NCBI GenBank assembly: GCA_003446335.1
Contig: DMAZ01000134.1
Coordinates: 1-6,567 of the forward strand
Direction: 5' to 3'
From: Lachnospiraceae bacterium
GTDB lineage: Bacteria > Bacillota_A > Clostridia > Lachnospirales > Lachnospiraceae
Length of the DNA: 6,567 nucleotides
This document shows, in pieces, positions 1 through 5,402 of this stretch. The notes under the pieces were generated by a model. The model had not been told where the DNA came from. It worked only from the letters and a program-made list of their open reading frames with translations, and ran no database searches. Position 1 is the first letter of the stretch; every line of letters begins with the position of its first letter. A program made the position numbers and the translations under genes.

Positions 1-265
1 TCAGCATCTTTGACTGGATAAAGGTCTTGTCGATGTTTTTCCCCATTTCTCCGCCGAGGGCATCGATCTCTCTTACAAGATGTCCCTTGGAGGATCCGCC
101 GATATGCGGATTGCAGGGCATCATGGCGATGCTGTCGGTATTCATGGTAAATATGACGGTCTTCAGACCGAGACGCGCCGTTGCCAGCGCCGCTTCGCAG
201 CCCGCGTGTCCCGCACCGATCACACAGACATCCGTCCGGATATGATAGGCGTTATTATTGCTCAT
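1..265 (-). CDS. mnmG: MnmG (GidA), tRNA uridine-34 carboxymethylaminomethyl-modifying FAD enzyme, N-terminal part
   Basis: This is the N-terminal 88 codons of MnmG; the rest lies beyond the left edge. With MnmE, MnmG builds the 5-(carboxymethyl)aminomethyl group on wobble uridine 34 of certain tRNAs, using FAD, NADH and a folate one-carbon donor in the cytoplasm. The translation starts [20 protein letters not shown] and contains the FAD-binding Rossmann signature [10 protein letters not shown] at about residues 17-26, then the family motif [20 protein letters not shown] near residue 52 onward. The start is the ATG at 265-263, preceded by a GAAGGG Shine-Dalgarno-like stretch about ten bases upstream. 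Nearby ATGs at 272 and 290 are in another frame and reach a stop after a few codons. It follows mnmE by 43 bp, the usual pairing of partner subunits, and is probably co-transcribed with it. The identity is clear; only completeness is unknown. Confidence 0.96.
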   Translation of the reverse strand, partial: MSNNNAYHIRTDVCVIGAGHAGCEAALATARLGLKTVIFTMNTDSIAMMPCNPHIGGSSKGHLVREIDALGGEMGKNIDKTFIQSKML

Positions 266-308
266 TCTGCATATTCCCTTCGTATTTCATAACCGCATGC
301 CGGGCTGT

Positions 309-1823
309 TTATTTTCCGAGGCAGAAGCGGGAGAAGATCTCTTCGACCAGATCGTCCTCCACCGCTTCCCCGATGATCCTTCCGAGGAAGGTATAGGCGT
401 TCATAAGATCAATGGAATAGAAGTCTTCGCTGAGACCGTCCTGTATGCTCTTGATCACAAGGCGCAGCGCCTCTTCCGCCTTCTCTGCTTCGTGTATCTG
501 CCGCAGATTGGAAAGAAAAACTTCGTTTTTTTCCATGATCTCGCCCGCACGGAACATTTCGAGGATCAGTTTTTTCAGCCGGTCCAGTCCTTCCCGTTCC
601 TTCAGAGAACAGGTAAGGAAGGTGATGCTCCGGTAATTATTGATGCGCTTCTCGCTGCTTTCCTGCGAAGGCTTCGGATTCGGGAAACGGAAAAGATCCT
701 GGGCCTGCTTCTGTGTGATCTTCGAGGGAAGATCGGTTTTGTTGAGAAGAAGAATACATCTTTTTCCCCGGGAGATTTCCTTATTAATAAGATCGGCGAT
801 CCTGCGGTCTTCCTCTTCGATCCCGGCCGAGCTGTCCAGAAGGAACAGGATCAGGTCCGCCTTTTCCATGGCCTTCTTGGCGCGTTCCACACCGATCTTT
901 TCCACAACATCTTCCGTATCCCGGATTCCCGCCGTATCCGTAATATTCAGGATCGCATTCCCGATACGTACTTTTTCCTCCAGGGTGTCCCGGGTCGTCC
1001 CTGCGACCTCTGTAACGATCGCGCGCTCGCTCCCGCACAGATAATTCAGTAAGGAGGATTTCCCGGCATTGGGTTTTCCGACGATGACCGTGTTGATGCC
1101 TTCCTTCAGGATCCTTCCTTCTTTTGCATAGATGATCAGCTCCTTCAGTTCATCCGCAATACGGGTCACCTTCTCTTCCAGCTTGTGAGGGTATCCGTCC
1201 AGGGAATAATTGTCCGGGTCATCCAGCGCGGATTCTATAAAGGCGATCTCATAGAGAACTTCTTTGCGCAGTTCCTTTACTTTATCGGAAACACTGCCCC
1301 TGAGCTCATCCATGGAGGTCCTTCTGGAAAATTCATTTCCTGCGGAAATAAGATCCATGACCGCTTCCGCTCTGGAAAGATCGATACGTCCTCCCAGAAA
1401 AGCCCTTTTGGTAAACTCACCCGGCTCTGCCGGCCGCGCGCCATTCTGAATGACCAGTTCCAGGATCGTCTGCATCAGATACACACCGCCATGGGTATTG
1501 ATCTCAACGGTATCCTCTGTCGTATAACTGTAGGGATGACGGAAGACCGAGACCATGACTTCGTCCATGACCCTTCCGTCCTTCGGATCGACAACATAGG
1601 CAAGCCGGATCTGGTTGGAAGGCATTCCGAACAGGGTCTTTCTTTTCTTTCCGGAAAACAGATCCCTCTCGTCCCGGTTCCTTTGCCGCAGCATAATGAT
1701 CTTATCCGCGATCCCGATCGCATCCGGACCGCTGATCCGTATGATCCCGATGCCTGCTTCGGCAAGCCCCGTTGCCGCCGCTGCGATCGTATCATCATTT
1801 AATCTGTCATATTCCAGAGCCAT
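309..1823 (-). CDS. mnmE: MnmE (TrmE), tRNA modification GTPase
   Basis: MnmE is a potassium-dependent GTPase that dimerises, binds 5-formyl-THF through its N-terminal domain and works with MnmG on wobble uridine 34. The protein is 504 residues, longer than the usual 450-460. The N-terminal folate domain begins MALEYDRLNDDTIAAAATGL. The G domain is embedded in the helical domain: G1 GKPNAGKS at 249-256, G2 GTTRD at 275-279, G3 DTAG at 296-299, G4 NKTD at 361-364. The C-terminus FCLGK (500-504) holds the invariant catalytic cysteine. Between G4 and the G5-like TCSLKE there are about 40 residues, roughly 20 more than I recall from E. coli. I chose the ATG at 1823-1821 because it gives the family N-terminus and has GGGAG six bases upstream. 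The frame is open further, to an ATG at 1907, but those 28 residues resemble no MnmE and lack a Shine-Dalgarno. The 144-bp gap after jag contains hairpins. Confidence 0.97.
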   Translation of the reverse strand: MALEYDRLNDDTIAAAATGLAEAGIGIIRISGPDAIGIADKIIMLRQRNRDERDLFSGKKRKTLFGMPSNQIRLAYVVDPKDGRVMDEVMVSVFRHPYSYTTEDTVEINTHGGVYLMQTILELVIQNGARPAEPGEFTKRAFLGGRIDLSRAEAVMDLISAGNEFSRRTSMDELRGSVSDKVKELRKEVLYEIAFIESALDDPDNYSLDGYPHKLEEKVTRIADELKELIIYAKEGRILKEGINTVIVGKPNAGKSSLLNYLCGSERAIVTEVAGTTRDTLEEKVRIGNAILNITDTAGIRDTEDVVEKIGVERAKKAMEKADLILFLLDSSAGIEEEDRRIADLINKEISRGKRCILLLNKTDLPSKITQKQAQDLFRFPNPKPSQESSEKRINNYRSITFLTCSLKEREGLDRLKKLILEMFRAGEIMEKNEVFLSNLRQIHEAEKAEEALRLVIKSIQDGLSEDFYSIDLMNAYTFLGRIIGEAVEDDLVEEIFSRFCLGK

Positions 1824-1839
1824 AGACTGCTCCCATCTG

Positions 1840-1868
1840 CCAAGCCGGCCATATGCATTTCCGGCTGG
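1840..1868 (-). repeat. Hairpin just upstream of the mnmE ribosome binding site
   Basis: AGCCGG (1843-1848) and CCGGCT (1861-1866) are inverted across a 12-base loop. With one bulged base, two more C-G pairs extend the stem. In the minus-strand transcript the hairpin ends about five bases before the GGGAG ribosome binding site (1830-1834) of mnmE. It could affect initiation, but no function is shown. Confidence 0.4.
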
Positions 1869-1910
1869 TCTTAAAGCGCCGCCGTTTCCGGCTTTTTCCG
1901 TATACATGAA

Positions 1911-1942
1911 CAGCTGCGGACCATTTTACCGGCTCGCAGCTG
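1911..1942. repeat. Inverted repeat in the jag-mnmE gap
   Basis: CAGCTGCG (1911-1918) is perfectly inverted as CGCAGCTG (1935-1942). CC/GG (1921-1922 with 1931-1932) adds an inner two pairs after a two-base internal loop, leaving an eight-base apical loop. On the minus strand the stem is followed by TTCATGTA, not a U-tract, so it is not a classical intrinsic terminator. It lies 25 bp after the jag stop codon and may be an mRNA-processing or 3'-end-protecting hairpin. Confidence 0.5.
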
Positions 1943-1967
1943 CACTTTTACATCCTGGTATGGATGA

Positions 1968-3008
1968 TCACTTCTTTAATGTGACGACGACTTTACGGAA
2001 AGGATCCTCACCCTCGCTGTAGGTCGTAACATATTTATCATTCTGGAGCGCCGAATGGATGATCCTTCTTTCATACGGATTCATGGGTTCGAGAGCAACG
2101 CTTCTTCTGGACTTCCTGACCCGGTACGCAATGTTCTTTGCCAGGTTCTCCAGGGTCTTCTTTCTCCGTTCCCTGTAATTCTCCGTATCCGCCTTGACGT
2201 GGACATAACCTTCCACATCCTTGTTGGCGACCAGGGAAACCAGGTACTGGATGGAATCCAGTGTCTGTCCTCTCTTACCGATGAGCACGCCCATGTCATC
2301 GCCGGAGAAATCCAGAAGCAGGACGTTTTCTTCCTTATCAAAATCGGTATTGATATTCACGTCCATATGCATGGCTTCGAATACGGATTTCAAGAAAGCA
2401 ACGGATCTTTCCGTAATAGCCGCGATCTGCTCATCCGTATAATTGATGCGGACTTCCTGTTCTCTCTTCTTCTGCGCATTCTCTCTTGCAAGTGCTGCAG
2501 CGGCGATCTCTTCTTCGTGCTTTTTGCTGACCGTCTCAAAATCCCTGCTGTCATCAAAACGGTCATTCCTGCGGTCTCTTCTTCTGTCGTTTCCGCCTCT
2601 CTGACCGCGTCCCTTACCGGAACGGTCCCTGCCGTTTCCTCTCTTACGGTCGAATCTGTCCCTGCGGTCGTAGGAATCCTCTCTTACGACTTCCGGAAGC
2701 TCGCCGTTTGCCCTGGCAGCGGCAGCCGCCTCTGCCTTGGCTTCGATCTCTTCCATCGTAAGCACATGATTCTTCTTTTCTTCTTTTACGGGAACTGTCT
2801 TTTCAACGGTCCCGGCGACAGCAGCTTCCTGTTCCTCTTTGATTCTTGCCTTAATAACGGCTTTTCTGGCGTTGAAGCCAAGGAATCCTGCACTGCCCTG
2901 ATCGACAATGACATAATCCAGTCTGTCACTGGTAACGGAAAAACTCTGGCAGGCCGCTGTGATCGCATCATCCAGCGTCTTTTCGGAAAATTCTCTGTAT
3001 TCAGCCAT
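1968..3008 (-). CDS. jag: Jag/KhpB (EloR) RNA-binding protein, Jag_N-KH-R3H
   Basis: Jag (KhpB/EloR) is a cytoplasmic RNA-binding protein. In streptococci it works with KhpA in control of cell elongation. It is usually encoded next to yidC, as here. The protein is 346 residues. Residues 1-55 form the Jag_N domain with the signature GFLGFNARKA at 41-50. Residues about 60-110 are Ala/Glu/Lys-rich, and about 112-155 are extremely rich in Arg, Asp and Gly with RGG/GRG-like pieces, probably disordered. The KH domain follows from about 190, with the GxxG loop GKRG at 244-247. The C-terminal R3H domain has its RxxxH signature at R314-H318. The ATG at 3008-3006 has GTGAGG a few bases upstream, and that sequence overlaps the yidC stop codon; the two genes are 7 bp apart, suggesting translational coupling. 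The linker's composition makes the opposite strand look open, but that frame is not a gene. Confidence 0.95.
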   Translation of the reverse strand: MAEYREFSEKTLDDAITAACQSFSVTSDRLDYVIVDQGSAGFLGFNARKAVIKARIKEEQEAAVAGTVEKTVPVKEEKKNHVLTMEEIEAKAEAAAAARANGELPEVVREDSYDRRDRFDRKRGNGRDRSGKGRGQRGGNDRRRDRRNDRFDDSRDFETVSKKHEEEIAAAALARENAQKKREQEVRINYTDEQIAAITERSVAFLKSVFEAMHMDVNINTDFDKEENVLLLDFSGDDMGVLIGKRGQTLDSIQYLVSLVANKDVEGYVHVKADTENYRERRKKTLENLAKNIAYRVRKSRRSVALEPMNPYERRIIHSALQNDKYVTTYSEGEDPFRKVVVTLKK

Positions 3009-3015
3009 ATTATCC

Positions 3016-4335
3016 TCACTTCTTATCGTTCTTCTTAGCGTTGTTAAAGGCGTCTACCATATTCGCTTTGGAAGCCAGCGAGCCTTCCTTATATTTACCG
3101 TTCTTATAGATATTCTGCGCCTGCTCCAGCTTTTTCTGCTTCTCGCTGTCGCTGACTCTTGTCTTTGCCGATGCGCCTGTTCCGACACTGGAAGAAGGTG
3201 TCTGCGCCGCAGAGGAATTGACCAGCTTCTGCATCAGGGAAGGCTTATCGCCGCCCTTTTCCGCCGCGATCTTCTGCTTTTCGGCTGTCTTCGCAAGATA
3301 GGCATCCATGTCCATGTTATTGATGTGCTTGTTGATCAGCACCTGCTGGACGCTTCTGACGACAGCACCGGCGACCCAGTAGAGGCCGAGACCGGCAGGA
3401 AGGGTAAAGCAGAACCAGGCAGACATGATGGGCATCATGTAATTCATGGTCTTCATGGAAGAAGCCATGGCGTTCTCCTGGTCATCCCGGGTGGGCTGCG
3501 GCATCAGCGCCACATTGATCAGCTGGGTAACGGCAGCCAGGGCAGGAACTACGATCGCCGCGATGATGCCGATGACGGAACCTGCTGCAAGAGCTTCCCG
3601 GAATGTAAAGAAAGGAGAGTTTCCGATATTCAGTCCTAAAAAGTTATTGTATCTGGTGAGCTGTGAAACGGTATTGGCAACATCTCCCGATACGGCAGGG
3701 AACTGCTCGGAAAGAGCACTCCAGTCCGCTGTGGAAAAACGGTTCAGCACGTCAATAAACGTATTGGAAACGGTATTTCCCACGTTATTGATGAAATTCT
3801 CACTTGCAAAGCTGCTCTTGAACTGGGCGGCAGCAGTTGTTGACTGCAGGTATTCCGAAGCGCCGGCCTGGTTGATGAGATTTGTTACAAGAGGGAAAAA
3901 CGCATCCTTGACCTGTGTGACATATGCGGGAATGTTGTAAATGACTCTGTACAGAGCGAACAGGATCGGCATCTGGATCAGAAGCTGCAGGCAGCTTCCC
4001 GTAGCGGAGACACCGTATTTGCGATAGACCGCCTGTGTCTCCTCGTTCATCCTCTGCATGGATTCCTGGTCATTTTTTCCTTTATATTTCTTCTGGATCG
4101 CCTGGATCTCGGGGCTCATGATATTGGAGAGCTTGGAAAAGCGCTGCTGCTTGATGGTAAGAGGCAGCATGCACATGTAGATGACGATCGTGAAAATGAT
4201 AATGGCCAGGCCGATATTCGGAAGGCCGATCGAATTCAACAGTATGAAAATGCCATTCATGATATAGCCCAGAAGACTGGCTACCGGACCGATAATGAAT
4301 GTTGTTGCCTTGGTAAGAATAAGCGGACTGTACAC
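3016..4335 (-). CDS. yidC: YidC/Oxa1/SpoIIIJ membrane-protein insertase
   Basis: YidC inserts and folds membrane proteins, alone or with SecYEG. The protein is 439 residues. An amphipathic or membrane-associated helix (about 11-35) precedes TM1 (about 40-58, ending MLPLTIKQQ), a cytoplasmic helical hairpin (62-112), TM2 (GSCLQLLIQMPILFALYRVI, 113-132), TM3 (251-277), and TM4-TM5 (298-332) with the family signature PAGLGLYW at 313-320. A basic tail (335-439) should face the cytoplasm and ribosome. There is no lipobox cysteine or cleavable signal, unlike Bacillus SpoIIIJ. Residues about 135-248, between TM2 and TM3, form an unusually large Asn/Ser/Thr-rich external segment. The groove arginine expected in TM1 appears as Tyr53. 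The start is GTG at 4335-4333, supported by AGGAGGG five bases upstream; no better ATG exists nearby. It sits between yidD and jag in one transcript. Confidence 0.96.
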   Translation of the reverse strand: MYSPLILTKATTFIIGPVASLLGYIMNGIFILLNSIGLPNIGLAIIIFTIVIYMCMLPLTIKQQRFSKLSNIMSPEIQAIQKKYKGKNDQESMQRMNEETQAVYRKYGVSATGSCLQLLIQMPILFALYRVIYNIPAYVTQVKDAFFPLVTNLINQAGASEYLQSTTAAAQFKSSFASENFINNVGNTVSNTFIDVLNRFSTADWSALSEQFPAVSGDVANTVSQLTRYNNFLGLNIGNSPFFTFREALAAGSVIGIIAAIVVPALAAVTQLINVALMPQPTRDDQENAMASSMKTMNYMMPIMSAWFCFTLPAGLGLYWVAGAVVRSVQQVLINKHINNMDMDAYLAKTAEKQKIAAEKGGDKPSLMQKLVNSSAAQTPSSSVGTGASAKTRVSDSEKQKKLEQAQNIYKNGKYKEGSLASKANMVDAFNNAKKNDKK

Positions 4336-4358
4336 TTGGTCCCTCCTAATTTCCGTGC

Positions 4359-4583
4359 TCAGGGCACGGGGTCATAACCGCCATGAGAAAAAGGATTGCA
4401 CCTTATGATCCTCCATAAAGCCAGCAATCCGCCTTTAAAGGCCCCGTATTTCTCCACTGCCTGAAGCCCGTATTCGGAACATGTCGGAATATACGGGCAC
4501 TTCGTTGTCTTGAGCGGAGACAGATATTTCCTGTAAAATTTGATAAGCGCGATCAAAAGGTTTTTCATCATGGCATCAATCAT
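4359..4583 (-). CDS. yidD: YidD, membrane-protein insertion efficiency factor
   Basis: YidD is a small protein at the inner face of the membrane that aids YidC-dependent insertion. The 74-residue sequence shows the family core: [11 protein letters not shown], then [20 protein letters not shown] with conserved cysteines at 29 and 35, [15 protein letters not shown] with a third cysteine, and the C-terminal GGYDPVP. The N-terminal segment [18 protein letters not shown] is the likely amphipathic membrane-binding helix. The start is ambiguous. ATG at 4583 overlaps the end of rnpA by 8 bp; ATGs at 4571 and 4568 would give MMKNLL or MKNLL, which resembles most family members better. An AAGGA sits too close to 4583 and rather far from 4571. 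I list the longest form. yidC follows 23 bp downstream, consistent with a joint role. Confidence 0.93.
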   Translation of the reverse strand: MIDAMMKNLLIALIKFYRKYLSPLKTTKCPYIPTCSEYGLQAVEKYGAFKGGLLALWRIIRCNPFSHGGYDPVP

Positions 4584-4926
4584 CGTCCTTTACCGCATCC
4601 TCGTGATAGATACGGCTCTTTTTCAGAAGACTTAAAAGCGCTGTTTCGATCTCGTGATAACTGGCCCCGTCGGCCGATCTGCGCGCCACTACTACAATGT
4701 CCGAACCGCTATCGAACTGTTTTTCGTGAAGCCTTGCCGCTTCCCTGATAAGTCTTGTCAGTCTGTGCCTGACAACGCTGTTCCCAACCTTCTTGCTGAC
4801 GGATATCCCGAGTCTTGATTTTGAAAGACCGTTCTTCCTGTTATATACAACAAGGTATTTGTCTGCACAGGATCTTCCTGTCTTATAGCATGATCTGAAG
4901 TCTTCGTTCTTTTTAATTGATTCCAT
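4576..4926 (-). CDS. rnpA: Ribonuclease P protein component
   Basis: RnpA is the protein cofactor of the RNase P ribozyme, which removes 5' leaders from pre-tRNAs. The 116-residue length is typical. The opening SIKKNEDF matches the family's conserved N-terminal KKNxDF, followed by YLVVYN and [20 protein letters not shown]. The usual RNR motif (RNRxKRxxR) reads RHRLTRLIR at 53-61, with His for Asn and Thr for Lys. The C-terminal half has [10 protein letters not shown] followed by an amphipathic helix. The ATG at 4926-4924 is the only sensible start, but only GGCAA separates it from the U-tract of an intrinsic terminator, and I see no Shine-Dalgarno. The gene ends by overlapping yidD by 8 bp. 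Expression is therefore probably well below that of rpmH, which suits a protein needed in far fewer copies than L34. Confidence 0.95.
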   Translation of the reverse strand: MESIKKNEDFRSCYKTGRSCADKYLVVYNRKNGLSKSRLGISVSKKVGNSVVRHRLTRLIREAARLHEKQFDSGSDIVVVARRSADGASYHEIETALLSLLKKSRIYHEDAVKDDD

Positions 4927-4931
4927 TTGCC

Positions 4932-4959
4932 AAAAAAAGCCGGCAGGTAAGCCGGCTTT
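4932..4959 (-). terminator. Intrinsic terminator/attenuator between rpmH and rnpA
   Basis: A perfect 9-bp stem is formed by AAAGCCGGC (4936-4944) and GCCGGCTTT (4951-4959) around the six-base loop 4945-4950. In the minus direction it runs into seven T residues (4938-4932), three of which also belong to the stem. It begins 6 bp after the rpmH stop codon and ends 5 bp before the rnpA start. Since no strong promoter is visible between it and rnpA, it probably acts as a partial terminator that sets the L34 to RnpA ratio. In the plus direction the stem is followed by AAGTTTTT, so weak bidirectional activity is possible. Confidence 0.85.
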
Positions 4960-4965
4960 AAGTTT

Positions 4966-5103
4966 TTATACTGTTAAGGCTTTTCTTCCTTTTGCCCTTC
5001 TGGCAGCCAGGACCTTGCGTCCGCCGGCGGTCTTCATTCTTGCCCTGAATCCATGGACCTTGGAACGCTGTCTTTTCTTGGGCTGATATGTCATTTTTGC
5101 CAT
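4966..5103 (-). CDS. rpmH: Ribosomal protein bL34
   Basis: Translation of the minus strand gives a 45-residue, strongly basic protein starting [19 protein letters not shown] and ending GRKALTV. It carries the L34 signatures TYQPKKRxRxKxHGFRxRM and [15 protein letters not shown]34 sits in the large ribosomal subunit near 23S rRNA. Most L34 proteins are about 44 residues and start MKxTYQP, so this one has an extra residue at the N-terminus (MAKM). The ATG at 5103-5101 is fixed by an excellent Shine-Dalgarno, AAGGAGGTG (5119-5111), seven bases upstream. It is the first gene of the minus-strand cluster, with its own near-consensus promoter, a leader of about 100 nt and a terminator after it, so a short monocistronic mRNA is likely. 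It does not overlap rnpA, unlike the Thermus arrangement. Confidence 0.97.
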   Translation of the reverse strand: MAKMTYQPKKRQRSKVHGFRARMKTAGGRKVLAARRAKGRKALTV

Positions 5104-5110
5104 GTCTTAA

Positions 5111-5119
5111 CACCTCCTT
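5111..5119 (-). promoter_or_regulatory. Ribosome binding site of rpmH
   Basis: AAGGAGGTG on the minus strand is an essentially complete anti-16S match seven bases before the rpmH ATG. It contrasts with rnpA, the next gene, which has none. Confidence 0.9.
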
Positions 5120-5157
5120 ATAAATAGAAAACAATGCAGTCTGTTTCTCACTGTGCA

Positions 5158-5176
5158 AATGCATCACAGATGCATT
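5158..5176 (-). repeat. Leader hairpin of rpmH, ATGCATC / GATGCAT
   Basis: ATGCATC (5159-5165) and GATGCAT (5169-5175) are perfectly inverted around a three-base loop. An A-T pair (5158-5176) extends the stem to 8 bp, and one bulge allows two further G-C pairs. It falls in the middle of the predicted 5' leader of rpmH, about 40 bases upstream of the ribosome binding site. It could be an RNA structure or a palindromic protein site; its function is unknown. Confidence 0.5.
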
Positions 5177-5187
5177 GCTATATAATC

Positions 5188-5200
5188 GTTCTGATAGAAC
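5188..5200 (-). repeat. Hairpin near the predicted 5' end of the rpmH mRNA
   Basis: GTTCT and AGAAC are inverted around a three-base loop. With transcription predicted to start near 5203, this would be a stem-loop within a few bases of the mRNA 5' end, a position known to stabilise some bacterial mRNAs. The stem is short (5 bp), so this is tentative. Confidence 0.35.
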
Positions 5201-5209
5201 AGCTTTTTA

Positions 5210-5238
5210 ATTATATTAGATAAGTTTTTCCGAGTCAA
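5210..5238 (-). promoter_or_regulatory. Sigma-A type promoter for rpmH
   Basis: On the minus strand, TTGACT (5238-5233) and a perfect TATAAT (5215-5210) are separated by exactly 17 bp. Only one base departs from consensus. The predicted start near 5203 gives a leader of about 100 nt. It is the strongest promoter I see in the window and is expected to drive rpmH, with readthrough into rnpA and the genes beyond. Confidence 0.88.
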
Positions 5239-5239
5239 G

Positions 5240-5280
5240 TGCCGAAAACGTTATATTTACGGCCTTTTCCGGCATTTTTT
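5240..5280 (+). terminator. Terminator-like hairpin facing the origin
   Basis: TGCCGAAAA (5240-5248) can pair with TTTT-CGGCA (5265-5268 and 5270-5274) with one bulged C, around a 16-base loop. Six T residues (5275-5280) follow. In the plus direction this resembles an intrinsic terminator that would stop antisense transcription from the rpmH side entering the origin. The long loop and bulge make it weak, and its tail is also an arm of the next inverted repeat. Confidence 0.3.
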
Positions 5281-5305
5281 CCATACCGCAAAATATGGAA
5301 AAAAT
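5274..5305. repeat. Perfect 12-bp inverted repeat in the AT-rich origin segment
   Basis: ATTTTTTCCATA (5274-5285) is perfectly inverted as TATGGAAAAAAT (5294-5305) around the 8-base loop CCGCAAAA. It lies between the rpmH promoter and the first DnaA box cluster. It could be a cruciform or unwinding-related element, a binding site for a dimeric origin regulator, or a terminator remnant. Confidence 0.7.
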
Positions 5306-5370
5306 AAATTTTCTTATCCAACATTTAGTGTCTCCACAAATACCCAAAACCGGGGATAACACGTTTTTCA

Positions 5371-5402
5371 CAATCCACATTTTGTGGATAAAATGTGGAT
5401 TT
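5371..5402. promoter_or_regulatory. DnaA box cluster A (one exact box, two degenerate)
   Basis: An exact box lies on the minus strand at 5383-5391. Flanking it are CAATCCACA on the plus strand at 5371-5379 and AAATCCACA on the minus strand at 5394-5402, each with two mismatches but an intact ATCCACA core. The first two cores form a head-to-head palindrome with a three-base gap; the two minus-strand copies are 11 bp apart, about one helical turn. Further degenerate boxes (TTTTTCACA at 5364-5372, TTATCCCCG on the minus strand at 5351-5359) adjoin it. Confidence 0.8.

Noticed and set aside
255..290. Micro-[14 protein letters not shown] overlapping the mnmG start
   Set aside because: Only 11 codons with no ribosome binding site; it looks incidental, though a leader peptide cannot be formally excluded.
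258..1052. Long plus-strand open frame opposite mnmE
   Set aside because: It is antisense to a well-supported MnmE frame, has no family resemblance, no ribosome binding site, and its residues reflect reversed MnmE codons.
1824..1907. 28-residue N-terminal extension of MnmE from an ATG at 1907
   Set aside because: No Shine-Dalgarno at 1907, no resemblance to MnmE N-termini, and the internal ATG at 1823 has GGGAG at good spacing.
2055..3038. Plus-strand open frame of 327 codons opposite jag
   Set aside because: It is antisense to the Jag domains; openness follows from the biased codons of the Arg/Asp-rich linker and the protein is an implausible Ser/Val/Phe-rich string.
4958..5167. Minus-strand open frame overlapping rpmH
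   Set aside because: It is out of frame with the clear L34 sequence; the L34 frame has the strong ribosome binding site and family motifs.
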